A DNA stretch of 64,000 nt from Pseudosporangium ferrugineum (GCF_003002065.1 NZ_PVZG01000004.1:1-64000); one strand, 5' to 3'. Shown: positions 35,021 through 44,079, numbered from the stretch's first letter. Program-made: numbers and translations. The notes: a model not told the origin generated them from the letters alone.

Positions 35021-38000
35021 GCCCGGCGGGCGGCCGCGCCCGGCCAGGCCGCGATCGGGTTGCCGAGCCACCGGCTGTCCGCCGGCACCGCATCGCCGCG
35101 GGTCACCAGGGAGCCGGGTCCGACGGTCGTCCGCGCGCCGATGCTCGCGCCGGGCAGCACGATGCCGTGCGGGCCGAGCGCCGCTCCCGCGCCGAGGGTC
35201 ACCTCATCCATGCTCATCACCCGATCATGGAACAGGTGGGTCTGCACGACACAGCCCCGGTTCACCGTGGCACCGTCACCGAGCCGGACAAGATCGTACT
35301 CGGGCAGCCAGTAGGTCTCCAGCCACACGCCCCGGCCGATCTTCGCGCCGAGCGTCCGCAGCCACGCCGTGAGCAGCGGCGTCCCGGTGGCGAAGCGGAC
35401 CAGCCAGGGCGCGGCGAGCACCTCGACGAACGTGTCGGCCAGCTCGTTGCGCCACACGAACGACGTCCACAGGGCGCGCTCGGCGACCCGGAACCGGCCG
35501 ACCAGCAGCCACTTCGCGGCCGTCGCCGTTCCGGCGGCCACCAGCGCCGCGGCGAGCATCACCGGAGCGGTGGCCAGCGCGGCGGCCCATCCGCCGGCCG
35601 CCTGCCACACGGACGCGAGGGCGGCGAGGACGGCCACGGCCAGGGCGGCGGCGCACATCACCGGGATGATCCGGCACAGCTCGATCGCGGCGCGGGCGAG
35701 CTTGAGCCGCAGCGGCGGGTCGAAGGTGCGGCTGGTGTCGGCCGATTCGACCGTACGGCGCAACGGCATCGGCGGCGCGCCCAGCCACGACGAGCCCTTC
35801 TTGGCCTTGCGGGGCGCCGACGACAGCACGCCGACGAGCCCGCGCTTGGGCACCGAACGGCCGGGCGCGGCCATCCCCGAGTTGCCGAGGAACGCCTGCT
35901 TGCCGATGCGGGCCGGGGCGACCCGCAGCCAGCCGTGGCTCAGCTCGTACGTGGCGACCATGGTGTCGTCGGCCAGGAACGCCCCGTCGGCGACCGTGGT
36001 CATCGCCGGCAGCGCGAGCACCGTCGACGCCTCGACCCCGCGGCCGACCTTGGCGCCCAGCAGCCGCAGCCACACCGGCGTGAAGAGGCTGGCGTAGAGC
36101 GGGAACAGGCCGACGCGGGCCATCCCCATCAGCCGCTCGGTGGTCCATACCTGCCACGCCACCCGGCCCTGGACGGGGTGGTAGCCGGCGCGCACGCCGA
36201 TGCTGAGCGCGCGTACGGCCACGAGCACGAGCAGCGCGTAGCCGGCGAGGTAGGCGACCGTTCCGGCCGCGACGGCGCCCAGCACGGCCAGGGGCTCGGG
36301 GCGGTAGGCGGCCGTCCACGCGAGCATCGCGAGGGCGGGCAGGGCGGCCACGACCGGCACCAGCCCCAGCAGCTGCGCCGTCAGCCCGTACGCGGCGGTG
36401 AAGAAGCGGGACCGCATCCTCGACCGCACCGGACGCCGCGCGGGCCACACGGCCGCGCCCTTGGCGGCGGGTGCCGCCGGCGATCCGGCCCAGCGCTGGT
36501 TCGCCGGCACGGCACCGGCCACGGTCGAGCCGGCCGCGACCCGCGCGCCCTTGCCGACCCGGGCGCCGGGCAGGAGGGTGCTGCGCGAGCCGACCCGGGC
36601 GCCGGCGCCGACGCGCACCTTGCCGACCCGGACGACGTCGCCGTCGACCCAGTGGCCGGACAGGTCGACCTCCGGCTCGATCGCCGCGCCGCGGCCCAGC
36701 TTCAGCAGGCCGGTGACCGGCGGCGCCGAGTGCAGGTCCACGTCGGGGCCGATCTGGGCGCCGAGCGCGCGGGCGTAGGTGATCATCCAGGACGCACCGG
36801 CCACGCTGGTGGCGCCGGTCAGCTCGGCGAGCCGCTCCGCCGCCCACAGCCGCAGGTGGACGCCGCCGCCGCGCGGATAGCTGCCCGGGCGCACGCCGCG
36901 CAGCAGCACCCGGGCGCCGCCGGCCGCCACCGCGATCCGGCCCAGCGGGCTGTACAGCAGCACCCAGCCCAGCGCGACCCACCACCAGGAGACCGCGGGC
37001 GCCCACGGCGCCGGAACGAGCAGGGCGACGACGTTGCCGAGGGCGGCCAGCGCGGTCAGCCAGCGCAGCCCGACGAGGGCGAGCATCGGCAGCAGGAGCA
37101 GGCCCTGGATCAGGCCGGCGCGCCGCGGCGTCGGCCGCACCTCCCGGCGGGTGACCGTCGTGGTCCCGAGCGCGTCGAGCACCGTCGCGAGCTTCGCGGG
37201 CGTCGGATGCCGGTAGACGTCGGCGACCGAGACCTGCGGGTGCCGGCTCCGGATCCACGCCACCAGCTGCGCCGCGCTGAGGCTGCCGCCGCCGTGCTGG
37301 AAGAAGTCGGCGTCCGCCGCGCCGGGGCGGACACCCAGGATCTCCTGCCATCCGCCGGCGATCCACGCCTCGGTCGCGGTCAGCTCCGCCGTCGCCTCGT
37401 CCTGCCCCGTCGCCAGCGGCCAGGGCAGGGCGGCCCGGTCCACCTTGCCGGACGTACGGGTGGGCAGCGTGTCCACCACGGTCAGCATCGGCACCAGCGC
37501 GGCCGGCAGGTGTTCCCGGATCCGCCCGGCCGCCGCGGCGGCGTCGAACTCCACGCCCTCCTGCGGCAGCACGTACCCGACCAGGAGCTGGTTGCCGGTC
37601 GCGGTCCGCTGCACCGCGGCAGCCGCGCCCGCGACGCCGGGCAGCGCCTGCAACGCGGCGTCCACCTCGCCGAGCTCGATCCGGCGACCGCCCAGCTTGA
37701 CCTGCTCGTCGCCGCGGCCGACGAACAGCAGGCCCTCGGGCTCCGCCCGGACGATGTCCCCGCTGCGGTACGCCCGCTCCCAGCCCAGCGACGGCAGCGG
37801 CGCGAACTTCTCGGCGTCCTTGGCCGCGTCGAGATAGCGCGCGAGCCCGACCCCGCCGATCACCAGCTCGCCGGTGCCGCCCATCGCGACGGGCTCACCG
37901 GTGCGGTCCACCACCGCGAGCTCCCAGCCGGCGAGCGGCAGCCCGATGCGCACCGGGCCGTCGGCGGTCATCCGCGCGGCGCAGGCCACCACGGTCGCCT

Positions 38001-38985
38001 CGGTCGGCCCGTACGTGTTCCAGACCTCGCGCCCCTCGACGGCCAGCCGCTCGGCCAGCTCGGGCGGGCACGCCTCGCCGCCGAAGATCAGCAGCCGGAC
38101 CTCGTCGAGCGCCTCGACCGGCCACAGGGCGGCCAGCGTCGGCACCGTGGAGACCACCGAGATGCGCTTCGCGGCCAGCCACGGGCCCAGGTCGACGCCG
38201 CTGCGCACCAGCGACCGCTCGGCGGGCACCAGGCACGCGCCGTGCCGCCAGGCGAGCCACATCTCCTCGCAGGACGCGTCGAACGCCACCGACAACCCGG
38301 CCAGGACGCGGTCGTGCGGCCCGATCGGCCCGCCGGCCCCGTCCTCCTCCTTGTCGCCGGCGGCGCGTTCCCTGCCGGCCGCGTTTTCCTCGCCGGCCAG
38401 GAACAGGGTCGCCTCGGCGTCGACGAAGGCCGCCGCCGCGCCGTGGCTGACCGCGACGCCCTTGGGCGTACCCGTGGATCCGGAGGTGAAGATGATCCAG
38501 GCGTCGTCGTCCGGGCCGGGCCGTCCGGGCCGGCCCGCGGGAGCACCGCGCAGCGAGACGGTCAGGCCGTCGCCGAGCACCGCGCACACGCCGGCCTCGC
38601 CGAAGACGAGTTCCGCGCGCTCCCCGGGGTCGTCGGCGTCGACCGGCACGTACGCCGCGCCGGCCGCGAGCACGCCGAGAATGGCCAGGTACAGCTCGGC
38701 CGTACCGGAGGAGATCCGGACGCCGACCCGGTCGCCGGCGCCGATCCCGTGCCCGGCGAGCACGGCGCGGACCTCGTCGACCCGCCCGGCCAGTTCCCGG
38801 TACGTCAGCACGGACGCACCGCTGTCGAGGGCGTCGGCGCCGGGGTGCTCACGGACGGTAGCGTCGAGGATGTCGACCAGCGTGCGGCGGGCCGGCGCGG
38901 AGGAGGACGCGAACACGGCCGCAACCGCGGGTTCGGCGGCGATCGGGGGCAGGACAACGGGTCGCAGATCGGTCGTCACGGTCAC
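35017..38985 (-). CDS. Pls/PosA-type peptide synthetase (poly-amino-acid synthetase architecture)
   Basis: 1,322 residues from GTG 38985, very close to epsilon-poly-lysine synthetase (about 1,300). Residues about 40-545 are an adenylation domain: IIFTSGSTGTPKGVAVSHG, FDASCEEMWLAWRHGACL, NTYGPTEATV, YRSGDIV, GRGDEQVKLGGRRIELGEVD and SGKVDRAALP. A carrier domain has its Ser in FFQHGGGSLSAAQL (about 567). From about 635 on come membrane segments alternating with three soluble blocks with hexapeptide-like beta-helix patterns (for example LGAQIGPDVDLHSAPPVTG, LGAKVGRGVEASTVLALP, LGAKIGRGVWLETYWLPEYD). No condensation or thioesterase domain. Such enzymes join one amino acid into a homopolymer at the membrane. 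The amino acid is not read here. An acidic insert (about residues 190-215, GEENAAGRERAAGDKEEDGA) follows the A3 motif and looks like a family-atypical loop. Confidence 0.88.
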   Translation of the reverse strand: MTVTTDLRPVVLPPIAAEPAVAAVFASSSAPARRTLVDILDATVREHPGADALDSGASVLTYRELAGRVDEVRAVLAGHGIGAGDRVGVRISSGTAELYLAILGVLAAGAAYVPVDADDPGERAELVFGEAGVCAVLGDGLTVSLRGAPAGRPGRPGPDDDAWIIFTSGSTGTPKGVAVSHGAAAAFVDAEATLFLAGEENAAGRERAAGDKEEDGAGGPIGPHDRVLAGLSVAFDASCEEMWLAWRHGACLVPAERSLVRSGVDLGPWLAAKRISVVSTVPTLAALWPVEALDEVRLLIFGGEACPPELAERLAVEGREVWNTYGPTEATVVACAARMTADGPVRIGLPLAGWELAVVDRTGEPVAMGGTGELVIGGVGLARYLDAAKDAEKFAPLPSLGWERAYRSGDIVRAEPEGLLFVGRGDEQVKLGGRRIELGEVDAALQALPGVAGAAAAVQRTATGNQLLVGYVLPQEGVEFDAAAAAGRIREHLPAALVPMLTVVDTLPTRTSGKVDRAALPWPLATGQDEATAELTATEAWIAGGWQEILGVRPGAADADFFQHGGGSLSAAQLVAWIRSRHPQVSVADVYRHPTPAKLATVLDALGTTTVTRREVRPTPRRAGLIQGLLLLPMLALVGLRWLTALAALGNVVALLVPAPWAPAVSWWWVALGWVLLYSPLGRIAVAAGGARVLLRGVRPGSYPRGGGVHLRLWAAERLAELTGATSVAGASWMITYARALGAQIGPDVDLHSAPPVTGLLKLGRGAAIEPEVDLSGHWVDGDVVRVGKVRVGAGARVGSRSTLLPGARVGKGARVAAGSTVAGAVPANQRWAGSPAAPAAKGAAVWPARRPVRSRMRSRFFTAAYGLTAQLLGLVPVVAALPALAMLAWTAAYRPEPLAVLGAVAAGTVAYLAGYALLVLVAVRALSIGVRAGYHPVQGRVAWQVWTTERLMGMARVGLFPLYASLFTPVWLRLLGAKVGRGVEASTVLALPAMTTVADGAFLADDTMVATYELSHGWLRVAPARIGKQAFLGNSGMAAPGRSVPKRGLVGVLSSAPRKAKKGSSWLGAPPMPLRRTVESADTSRTFDPPLRLKLARAAIELCRIIPVMCAAALAVAVLAALASVWQAAGGWAAALATAPVMLAAALVAAGTATAAKWLLVGRFRVAERALWTSFVWRNELADTFVEVLAAPWLVRFATGTPLLTAWLRTLGAKIGRGVWLETYWLPEYDLVRLGDGATVNRGCVVQTHLFHDRVMSMDEVTLGAGAALGPHGIVLPGASIGARTTVGPGSLVTRGDAVPADSRWLGNPIAAWPGAAARRA

Positions 38986-39035
38986 CGGGCGCGCACCATC
39001 TTCACCTCAGGGTCAGCGTTGAGGCGTCCGGTCAT
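38982..39035 (-). CDS. 17-codon upstream ORF coupled to the Pls-type synthetase
   Basis: Reads MTGRLNADPEVKMVRAR. ATG 39035 is preceded by GAGGGCGGG at suitable spacing, and its TGA overlaps the synthetase GTG as GTGA. The synthetase GTG has no well-placed ribosome binding site of its own (GAGGTG is about 18 nt away, inside this ORF), so translation of the big gene may depend on this short one. Could also be a chance frame. Confidence 0.45.
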   Translation of the reverse strand: MTGRLNADPEVKMVRAR

Positions 39036-39123
39036 GCCGTCCCGCCCTCGAGCAGCCCTCCACGCTACGTCGTGCGACCGGCGGATGACGGCAGGATTGC
39101 GGTTTCGTGTCCACCACCACACG

Positions 39124-39702
39124 TCAGGCGGGCACGGGCCTCCGGCAGTGGTAGACGAGCGCGGGCGGCAGATTCGCCCACACCGTCCGGCCCGGCACCA
39201 CCTCCTCGAACCGCTCCCGCAGCGCCCGCCGGAACCGCACGGCCGGCCCCGACCAGCGGGCGTGCACGTAGGCGAACGTGGTGAAGGCGCCGCCCGGGGC
39301 CAGCGCGCCGGCCACCTCGTCGAGCAGGCGTCGCTGCAGGTCCGGCCCGAAGGCCGCCCAGGGCAGACCGCTGACGATGACGTCGGCCCGCCCGATGCCG
39401 CGGCGGGCCCGGACCTCGGCGAGATCCCGCGCGTCCGCCGTGACCGCCTCGACGCCGGGGAAACGCCGGGTGAGCAGCCCGGTGAAGCGCTCGTTGACGT
39501 CGATCGCGACGTACCGGCCGCGGCCGTCGAGCAGCCCCTGGATCGTCCGCGTGAAGGCGCCCGTACCCGGGCCCAGTTCGAGGACGACCGGGTCACCGGT
39601 CGCCGGGATCGGCAGCGTCATCCGCCGGGCCAGGGCACGGCTGCTGGGCGCCACCGACGCCACGGACATCGGGCTCCTGACGAATTCCCGCAGGAACGGC
39701 AT
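39124..39702 (-). CDS. Class I SAM-dependent methyltransferase (PmtA-like)
   Basis: 192 residues from ATG 39702 (MPFLREFVRSPMSVASVAPS), the usual beginning of this family. An in-frame GTG at 39741 would add 13 residues. SAM motif VVLELGPGTGAFTRTI, then VAIDVNERFTGLL, VTADARDL and the motif-IV-like VSGLPWAAF. The pattern resembles phospholipid N-methyltransferase PmtA and rRNA adenine dimethylases. It lies 138 bp upstream of the synthetase and in the same direction; whether it modifies lipid or the product is unknown. Confidence 0.78.
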   Translation of the reverse strand: MPFLREFVRSPMSVASVAPSSRALARRMTLPIPATGDPVVLELGPGTGAFTRTIQGLLDGRGRYVAIDVNERFTGLLTRRFPGVEAVTADARDLAEVRARRGIGRADVIVSGLPWAAFGPDLQRRLLDEVAGALAPGGAFTTFAYVHARWSGPAVRFRRALRERFEEVVPGRTVWANLPPALVYHCRRPVPA

Positions 39703-39845
39703 CGCATCGGCGCCGGCCGCCCCGCCGGTGCAGGCGGTCACGGGCACCCGGCCCGGGTCAGCTCCCGGCGGCGACGGCCGGAGTTGTTCATGGTCATGCC
39801 GCGACGCTAATACTCCGGCGGCCGTTCCCGGTCGTACCGTTCGTC

Positions 39846-41744
39846 CTAGGTCCGGCAGACCCACCCGGCGCCCGGGTCGTCGACGGCCGGAGCAGATACG
39901 CCTTCCCCGGCTTCATCGGCTCGCACGTGCACGGCAGCGGCCGGCAGGTAGCCGTCGGCCTGGAGGGCGAACAGGTCCGCGTACGGGCCGCCCGCCGCCA
40001 TCAGGGTGTCGTGGTCGCCCTGCTCGGCGATGCGGCCGCCGGCCAGGACCACGATCCGGTCGGCGGTGCGGACGTTGGCGAGGCGGTGGCTGATGACGAT
40101 CACCGTACGGCCGGCGAAGAGGGTGCGGACCGTCTCGAAGAGTTCGTGCTCGGCGCGCGGGTCCAGGGCGGTCGCGGGCTCGTCGAGGATCACCAGGCGG
40201 GCGTCGCGGTGGCAGGCGCGGGCCAGGGCGATGCGCTGCCACTGGCCGTCGGAGAGGTTGGTGCCGCCGGCGTACTCGGTGCTCAGCGGGGTGTCGTAGG
40301 CGGCCGGCAGGCGGCGGACGAGGTCGTCGGCGCCGGCCGCCCGGGCGGAGCGGGCCACCGCGGCGCGGGGGCCGGGCGCGCCGGTGTCGGCGGTGCCGGG
40401 GGCGATGTTGTCGGCGACGCTCAGGGCGTACCGGATCGGGTCGGCGAACAGGACCGCGACGTGCCGGCGGACCGTGAGCGGGTCGAGGCCGGCGAGGTCG
40501 GTGCCGTCCCAGGCGATGCTGCCGCCGGTCGGCGGGAGCAGGCCGGCCAGCAGCAGGGCGAGGGTGGACTTGCCGGAGCCGTTCTCGCCGACGAGGCCGA
40601 TGACCTCGCCGCGGCGGACGGTCAGGTCGACGCCGTCGAGCGCCGGGCGCGCCGCACCCGGATAGCGGAAGCTCAGGCCGCGGGCGTGCAGCACGGCGAA
40701 CCCGTCCGCAGGGGCCGGCCGTCCGGGGCCGGCGGGCCCGTCCGGGGCGAGGGCGGTGAAGCGGCCCAGATCGGCGAGGAAGAGCGAGCTCTCGTAGAGC
40801 GTTCCGGCGGCGGTGAAGGCCTGCTCGAGGCGGCTGCTGAGCAGCTTGACGGCCAGCACCGCGGCGCCCGCGTCGGCGAGGGTGACCGGGCCCCGGGTGA
40901 GCGCCAGCAGCACCACCAGGGTGAGGGCGGTGGCGCCGGCGGCGAGGACGCCGGCCAGCGCGGCCTGCCGGTGGCGGCGGTTGACCAGCGCGCGGAGGTC
41001 CTCGAGGTAGCGGTCGTTGGCGTGCCCGTAGCGCTCCCGGAACGACCCTGACAGCTCGTACGCCCGCACCTCCCGGGCCTCCTCCCGGCCGGTGAGGACG
41101 GACCGCAGATGGTCCCTGAGCCGGGCGGAGGGGCTCTGGGTGACGGCGAAGGCGAACTCGGCGGCGCCGCCGCGGCGGGACACGAGCAGCAGCGGCAGGC
41201 CGATGGCGAGCAGGATCGGCGGCAGCATCGGGTGCAGGGCGAGCAGGGCGAGGGACAGCACCACGATCGCGGCCCCGGCGCCGAGCAGCTGCATCAGGGC
41301 GTTGGTGACCAGCAGGGGGCGGGATACGGCGTTCGCGCGTACCCGCTGGAGGTGGTCGGCGAAGTCGGGGTCGTCGAAGCGGTGCAGGTCGACGGCGGTG
41401 GTGACGTCGAGGATGCGGTCGTAAGCCGCGCGCTGCGCCAGCTCGCCGAGCAGCCGGTTCTGCAGGGCGAGCGCCGGGGCGGCGAGGCCCGCGACCGCGC
41501 TCGTCACGGCCAGGGCGGCCAGCGGCAGGACGGCGTCCCCGCCGCCGGGGCGGGCGTCGAGCACCGCCGCCAGCGCCTCGCGGCCGATGAGGACCTGCGC
41601 GCCCAGCAGCGCCGCCGACGTGAGCTGCAGGGCCGTGACGGCGGCCGTACGCCGGGGAGCGGCCCGCGCCACGAGGGCGACGGCGGCTCGCAGCGTCGAG
41701 GTCACCCGGCGAACCGCGCCGAGGTAATAGGATATAAGCCGCAC
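39846..41744 (-). CDS. ABC exporter with fused membrane and ATPase domains, next to RiPP genes
   Basis: 632 residues from GTG 41744; no ribosome binding site is obvious and GTG 41705 is an alternative. N-terminal half has about six membrane segments (ALLALHPMLPPILLAIGLPL is one). The ATPase half has Walker A VGENGSGKSTLALLLAG, signature NLSDGQWQRIALARAC, Walker B LVILDEPATALDP and switch His in ISHRL. No peptidase domain precedes it, as in lasso-peptide D proteins. Divergent from the PqqD-like gene with an AT-rich 41-bp gap containing likely promoters. Predicted job: export or self-resistance for the peptide product. Confidence 0.85.
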   Translation of the reverse strand: MRLISYYLGAVRRVTSTLRAAVALVARAAPRRTAAVTALQLTSAALLGAQVLIGREALAAVLDARPGGGDAVLPLAALAVTSAVAGLAAPALALQNRLLGELAQRAAYDRILDVTTAVDLHRFDDPDFADHLQRVRANAVSRPLLVTNALMQLLGAGAAIVVLSLALLALHPMLPPILLAIGLPLLLVSRRGGAAEFAFAVTQSPSARLRDHLRSVLTGREEAREVRAYELSGSFRERYGHANDRYLEDLRALVNRRHRQAALAGVLAAGATALTLVVLLALTRGPVTLADAGAAVLAVKLLSSRLEQAFTAAGTLYESSLFLADLGRFTALAPDGPAGPGRPAPADGFAVLHARGLSFRYPGAARPALDGVDLTVRRGEVIGLVGENGSGKSTLALLLAGLLPPTGGSIAWDGTDLAGLDPLTVRRHVAVLFADPIRYALSVADNIAPGTADTGAPGPRAAVARSARAAGADDLVRRLPAAYDTPLSTEYAGGTNLSDGQWQRIALARACHRDARLVILDEPATALDPRAEHELFETVRTLFAGRTVIVISHRLANVRTADRIVVLAGGRIAEQGDHDTLMAAGGPYADLFALQADGYLPAAAVHVRADEAGEGVSAPAVDDPGAGWVCRT

Positions 41745-41785
41745 TATCTGACAATAATGGATGGAACGACCGGACGGAGCAGCCG

Positions 41786-42049
41786 ATGTGGAGTTTCAGC
41801 CCCGAGGCCGTGCAGTGGCACCTCGTCGACGGTGAGGTGATCGCGCTCGACACCGCCCGCGGTGAGTACCTGTCGGTCGACGGCAGCGGCGCCCTGCTCT
41901 GGTCACGGCTGGCCGACGGCGCGACGGAGGAGTCGCTGGCCGCGGACCTGACCGCGGCGTACGGCATCGATCCGGACGTCGCCGCGGTCGACGTCGGACT
42001 GTTCCTGCGCGAGCTGCACGACCGGCGGTTCCTGACCGCGGCGGCCTGA
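41786..42049 (+). CDS. PqqD-like RiPP recognition protein (lasso B1 type)
   Basis: 87 residues; ATG 41786 with GGACGGAG upstream. WSFSPEAVQWHLVDGEVIALDTARGEYLSVDG is the beta-hairpin start of a PqqD fold, followed by helices with LLWSRLADGATEESLAADL and AAYGIDPDVAAVDVGLFL. In lasso-peptide clusters this discrete protein binds the precursor leader at its Tyr/Pro/Leu motif. The gene is convergent with the kinase gene (7 bp apart) and lies 0.9 kb from the precursor. Confidence 0.88.
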   Translation: MWSFSPEAVQWHLVDGEVIALDTARGEYLSVDGSGALLWSRLADGATEESLAADLTAAYGIDPDVAAVDVGLFLRELHDRRFLTAAA

Positions 42050-42056
42050 GGGCGGC

Positions 42057-42872
42057 TCAGCCGCCGACCAGCACCCGTTCCACCTCCGGCATGCAGCCGA
42101 AGTTCTGCGGCCGGGCCAGCCGGATCATCGGCAGCGCGGCGAGGGCCAGCGGCACGGTCAGATTGCCGTCGACCGGCTGGGCGGTGCGGTGGGTGGCGAT
42201 GTGGCCGAGCCGCTCGCGGGGTGGCACCGGCGTCGCCGTCACCTCGGGACCCCATTCCAGGATGACGGTGCGCACCACGGGGGCGCTCAGCCGGCGCGGC
42301 ACGGGCAGCGGGTAGCGATGCCGGCAGGAGCGCCGGACCTGGCGGGCATGACGGGCCAGATCCAGGTGTACGGCGGCATCCGGGCGCAGGTCGAGGCAGC
42401 GCGGCCCGGCGTGCGCCACCCCGTCGCGGACGTTGAGGTGGTCGTCGGTGAAGATGTCCAGGCCCGCGCGCAGGGCGAGCCAGGCCATCGTGGACGTCTT
42501 CCCGCCGCCGGACGACCCCAGCACGGCCACCACGCCGTCCGGGGTGAGAACCCCGCCGGCGTGCAGGCAGTCGCCGCCGCGTTCCAGCGTCGCCGCGCAC
42601 ACCGCGAGGGCCAGCATCGGGTGCACGAGCCCGTCGGGGTCCGGCAGTTCCGCCCCGCTCCAGCTCACCCCGCGGGCGCCGCGGTCCACGTGCACCGCCC
42701 AGCCGTCGCCGGAGAACGCCTCGCGCCAGCCGTCCCGGGCCGGCGGCTCGGTGCCGACCCGCACGTCCAGGGCGGGCCAGCCGGGGCCGGCCTCGTGCAG
42801 GTAGCGGCGCCCGAAGACGGCCGGGTCGAGCCGGAAGCCGTAGGCGCCGACCGGCGATGCGTCATCAAACAT
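42057..42872 (-). CDS. HPr-kinase-like protein of a RiPP cluster
   Basis: 271 residues from ATG 42872 (MFDDASPVGAYGFRLDP); a start at 42894 lacks a ribosome binding site. P-loop AVLGSSGGGKTSTMAW near residue 118, preceded by GGDCLHAGGVLTPDG and followed by DIFTDDHLNVRDG, the HprK-type phosphate-acceptor block, and RCLDLRPDAAVHLD. Such kinases (PadeK/ThcoK) phosphorylate the C-terminal Ser of lasso precursors. The precursor here ends in Arg and has no Ser in its core, so another target residue, or another substrate, must be considered. Divergent from the precursor gene. Confidence 0.85.
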   Translation of the reverse strand: MFDDASPVGAYGFRLDPAVFGRRYLHEAGPGWPALDVRVGTEPPARDGWREAFSGDGWAVHVDRGARGVSWSGAELPDPDGLVHPMLALAVCAATLERGGDCLHAGGVLTPDGVVAVLGSSGGGKTSTMAWLALRAGLDIFTDDHLNVRDGVAHAGPRCLDLRPDAAVHLDLARHARQVRRSCRHRYPLPVPRRLSAPVVRTVILEWGPEVTATPVPPRERLGHIATHRTAQPVDGNLTVPLALAALPMIRLARPQNFGCMPEVERVLVGG

Positions 42873-42955
42873 GGCTCTCCATCGCTTTTCGGGCATATGG
42901 CGTGTACAGCCCGTATCGTACGAAGAGTAGATCATCAGACGACGGGGGATCACCG

Positions 42956-43159
42956 ATGACGCACGTGCTCGAACGGCCGCGTACGACCGCTTACGCGCCG
43001 CCCGTACTGCAACCGCTCGGAACGCTGCGCAGCCTCACCCGGGGCGCCGGGCCGCACGGCGAGCCGGTGGTGATGCAGACGGTCGCCATCCCGCCGTTCG
43101 CGCCGGCGCCCGACGCGTACCGGCGGCCCACGCTGCGCCCGGCGCGCCTGCCCCGCTGA
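42956..43159 (+). CDS. Precursor peptide with lasso-type leader
   Basis: 67 residues; ATG 42956 with GGGGGAT upstream. Residues 13-30 match the lasso leader rule YxxPxLxxxGxxxxxTxG at every fixed position (YAPPVLQPLGTLRSLTRG). Cutting two residues after the Thr gives a core beginning GAGPHGE, with Gly1 and Glu7 placed for a seven-residue macrolactam ring. The rest of the core is long (38 residues in total), Pro- and Arg-rich, with no Ser and no Cys. Typical lasso cores are 15-25 residues, so either a long tail is trimmed or the product is not a classic lasso. It is followed after 8 bp by the nucleotidyltransferase. Confidence 0.75.
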   Translation: MTHVLERPRTTAYAPPVLQPLGTLRSLTRGAGPHGEPVVMQTVAIPPFAPAPDAYRRPTLRPARLPR

Positions 43160-43167
43160 GGTCGTCC

Positions 43168-44079
43168 GTGACCTCACGGATCGACGCCACGACGGCGGAG
43201 TGCGTCGCGGCGCTGAATGCCGCCGGCGTACCCCAGCTGCTGTTGAAGGGTCCCACGGTCGCGCGCTGGCTCTACCGCGACGGAACGCCGCGGCCCTACT
43301 CCGACAGCGATCTGCTGGTCCCGCCCGGTCTGCACCCGCGCGCCCAGGCGGTGCTCGAGGAGCGCGGGTTCGTGGACCGCTGGGCCGGCACCCGCCCGGA
43401 GGCCGCCGCCGCGTACGCGGTCACGCTCTACCGCTCCCACGCCGGCGGCCCGGACGAGGTGGTCGATCTGCACCGCGGCCTCGGCCTCGCGGATCCCGCC
43501 GCGCCGGTCTGGGAGGTGCTGTCCCGCGACGCCGAGGAGCTCGAGGTCGCGGGGCAACGGGTGCGGATGCCCGGCGAGGCGGGCCGGTGCCTCGTCCTCG
43601 CCGTGCAGGCCGCCCAGGACGGTGCCCTCGGCGCCAAGGCGCTCGAGGATCTGCGCCGCGGCCGCCGGCTCGCCGGGGCGGATGCGTGGTCCCGGGCGTG
43701 CGCGCTCGCGGACGAGCTCGGCGTCGGCCCCGCGGCGCGCCTGGCCTGCGAACTCGTCGACGCTCCCCTGCCCGGAGGCGCGGCGGGGTGGCACGAGGTG
43801 CCGCTGGACCTGCGCCTGCGCGTCCGGGGCGCGGCGCGCGGTGCCGCCAGCGTCGCCGGGCTGCGCGAGCATCGCGGCCGGGCGCGGCTGCGCTACCTGT
43901 TCCACCGGGCGTTGCCGCCGCGGGCGTTCATGGCCGAGTGCTACGGCGCCCGGACGGCCCCCGCCCTGGTCCGCGCCCACGTGCGCCGGCTGGCGCTGAT
44001 GACGGTCCTGCTGCCCCGCGCGGTGCGGGACGTCGCCGCCGCCGCGCACCCTCCCGCCCCGCCGGGACGGGACCGCTGA
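43168..44079 (+). CDS. Nucleotidyltransferase-family protein of the RiPP locus
   Basis: 303 residues from GTG 43168, with GAGG at good spacing overlapping the precursor stop. LLLKGPTVARWLY then PYSDSDLLVPPG is the NTP_transf_5-type active site (two Asp for metal), and DEVVDLHRGL follows. These proteins accompany HPr-kinase-like genes in paeninodin-type lasso clusters, where they are thought to extend the phosphate modification. Co-transcribed with the precursor, so a tailoring role is likely. Confidence 0.8.
   Translation: MTSRIDATTAECVAALNAAGVPQLLLKGPTVARWLYRDGTPRPYSDSDLLVPPGLHPRAQAVLEERGFVDRWAGTRPEAAAAYAVTLYRSHAGGPDEVVDLHRGLGLADPAAPVWEVLSRDAEELEVAGQRVRMPGEAGRCLVLAVQAAQDGALGAKALEDLRRGRRLAGADAWSRACALADELGVGPAARLACELVDAPLPGGAAGWHEVPLDLRLRVRGAARGAASVAGLREHRGRARLRYLFHRALPPRAFMAECYGARTAPALVRAHVRRLALMTVLLPRAVRDVAAAAHPPAPPGRDR

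Noticed and set aside
35005-39810. 1,601-codon plus-strand frame opposite the synthetase
   Set aside because: Runs antisense through three recognisable genes and shows no domain; a GC-skew artefact.
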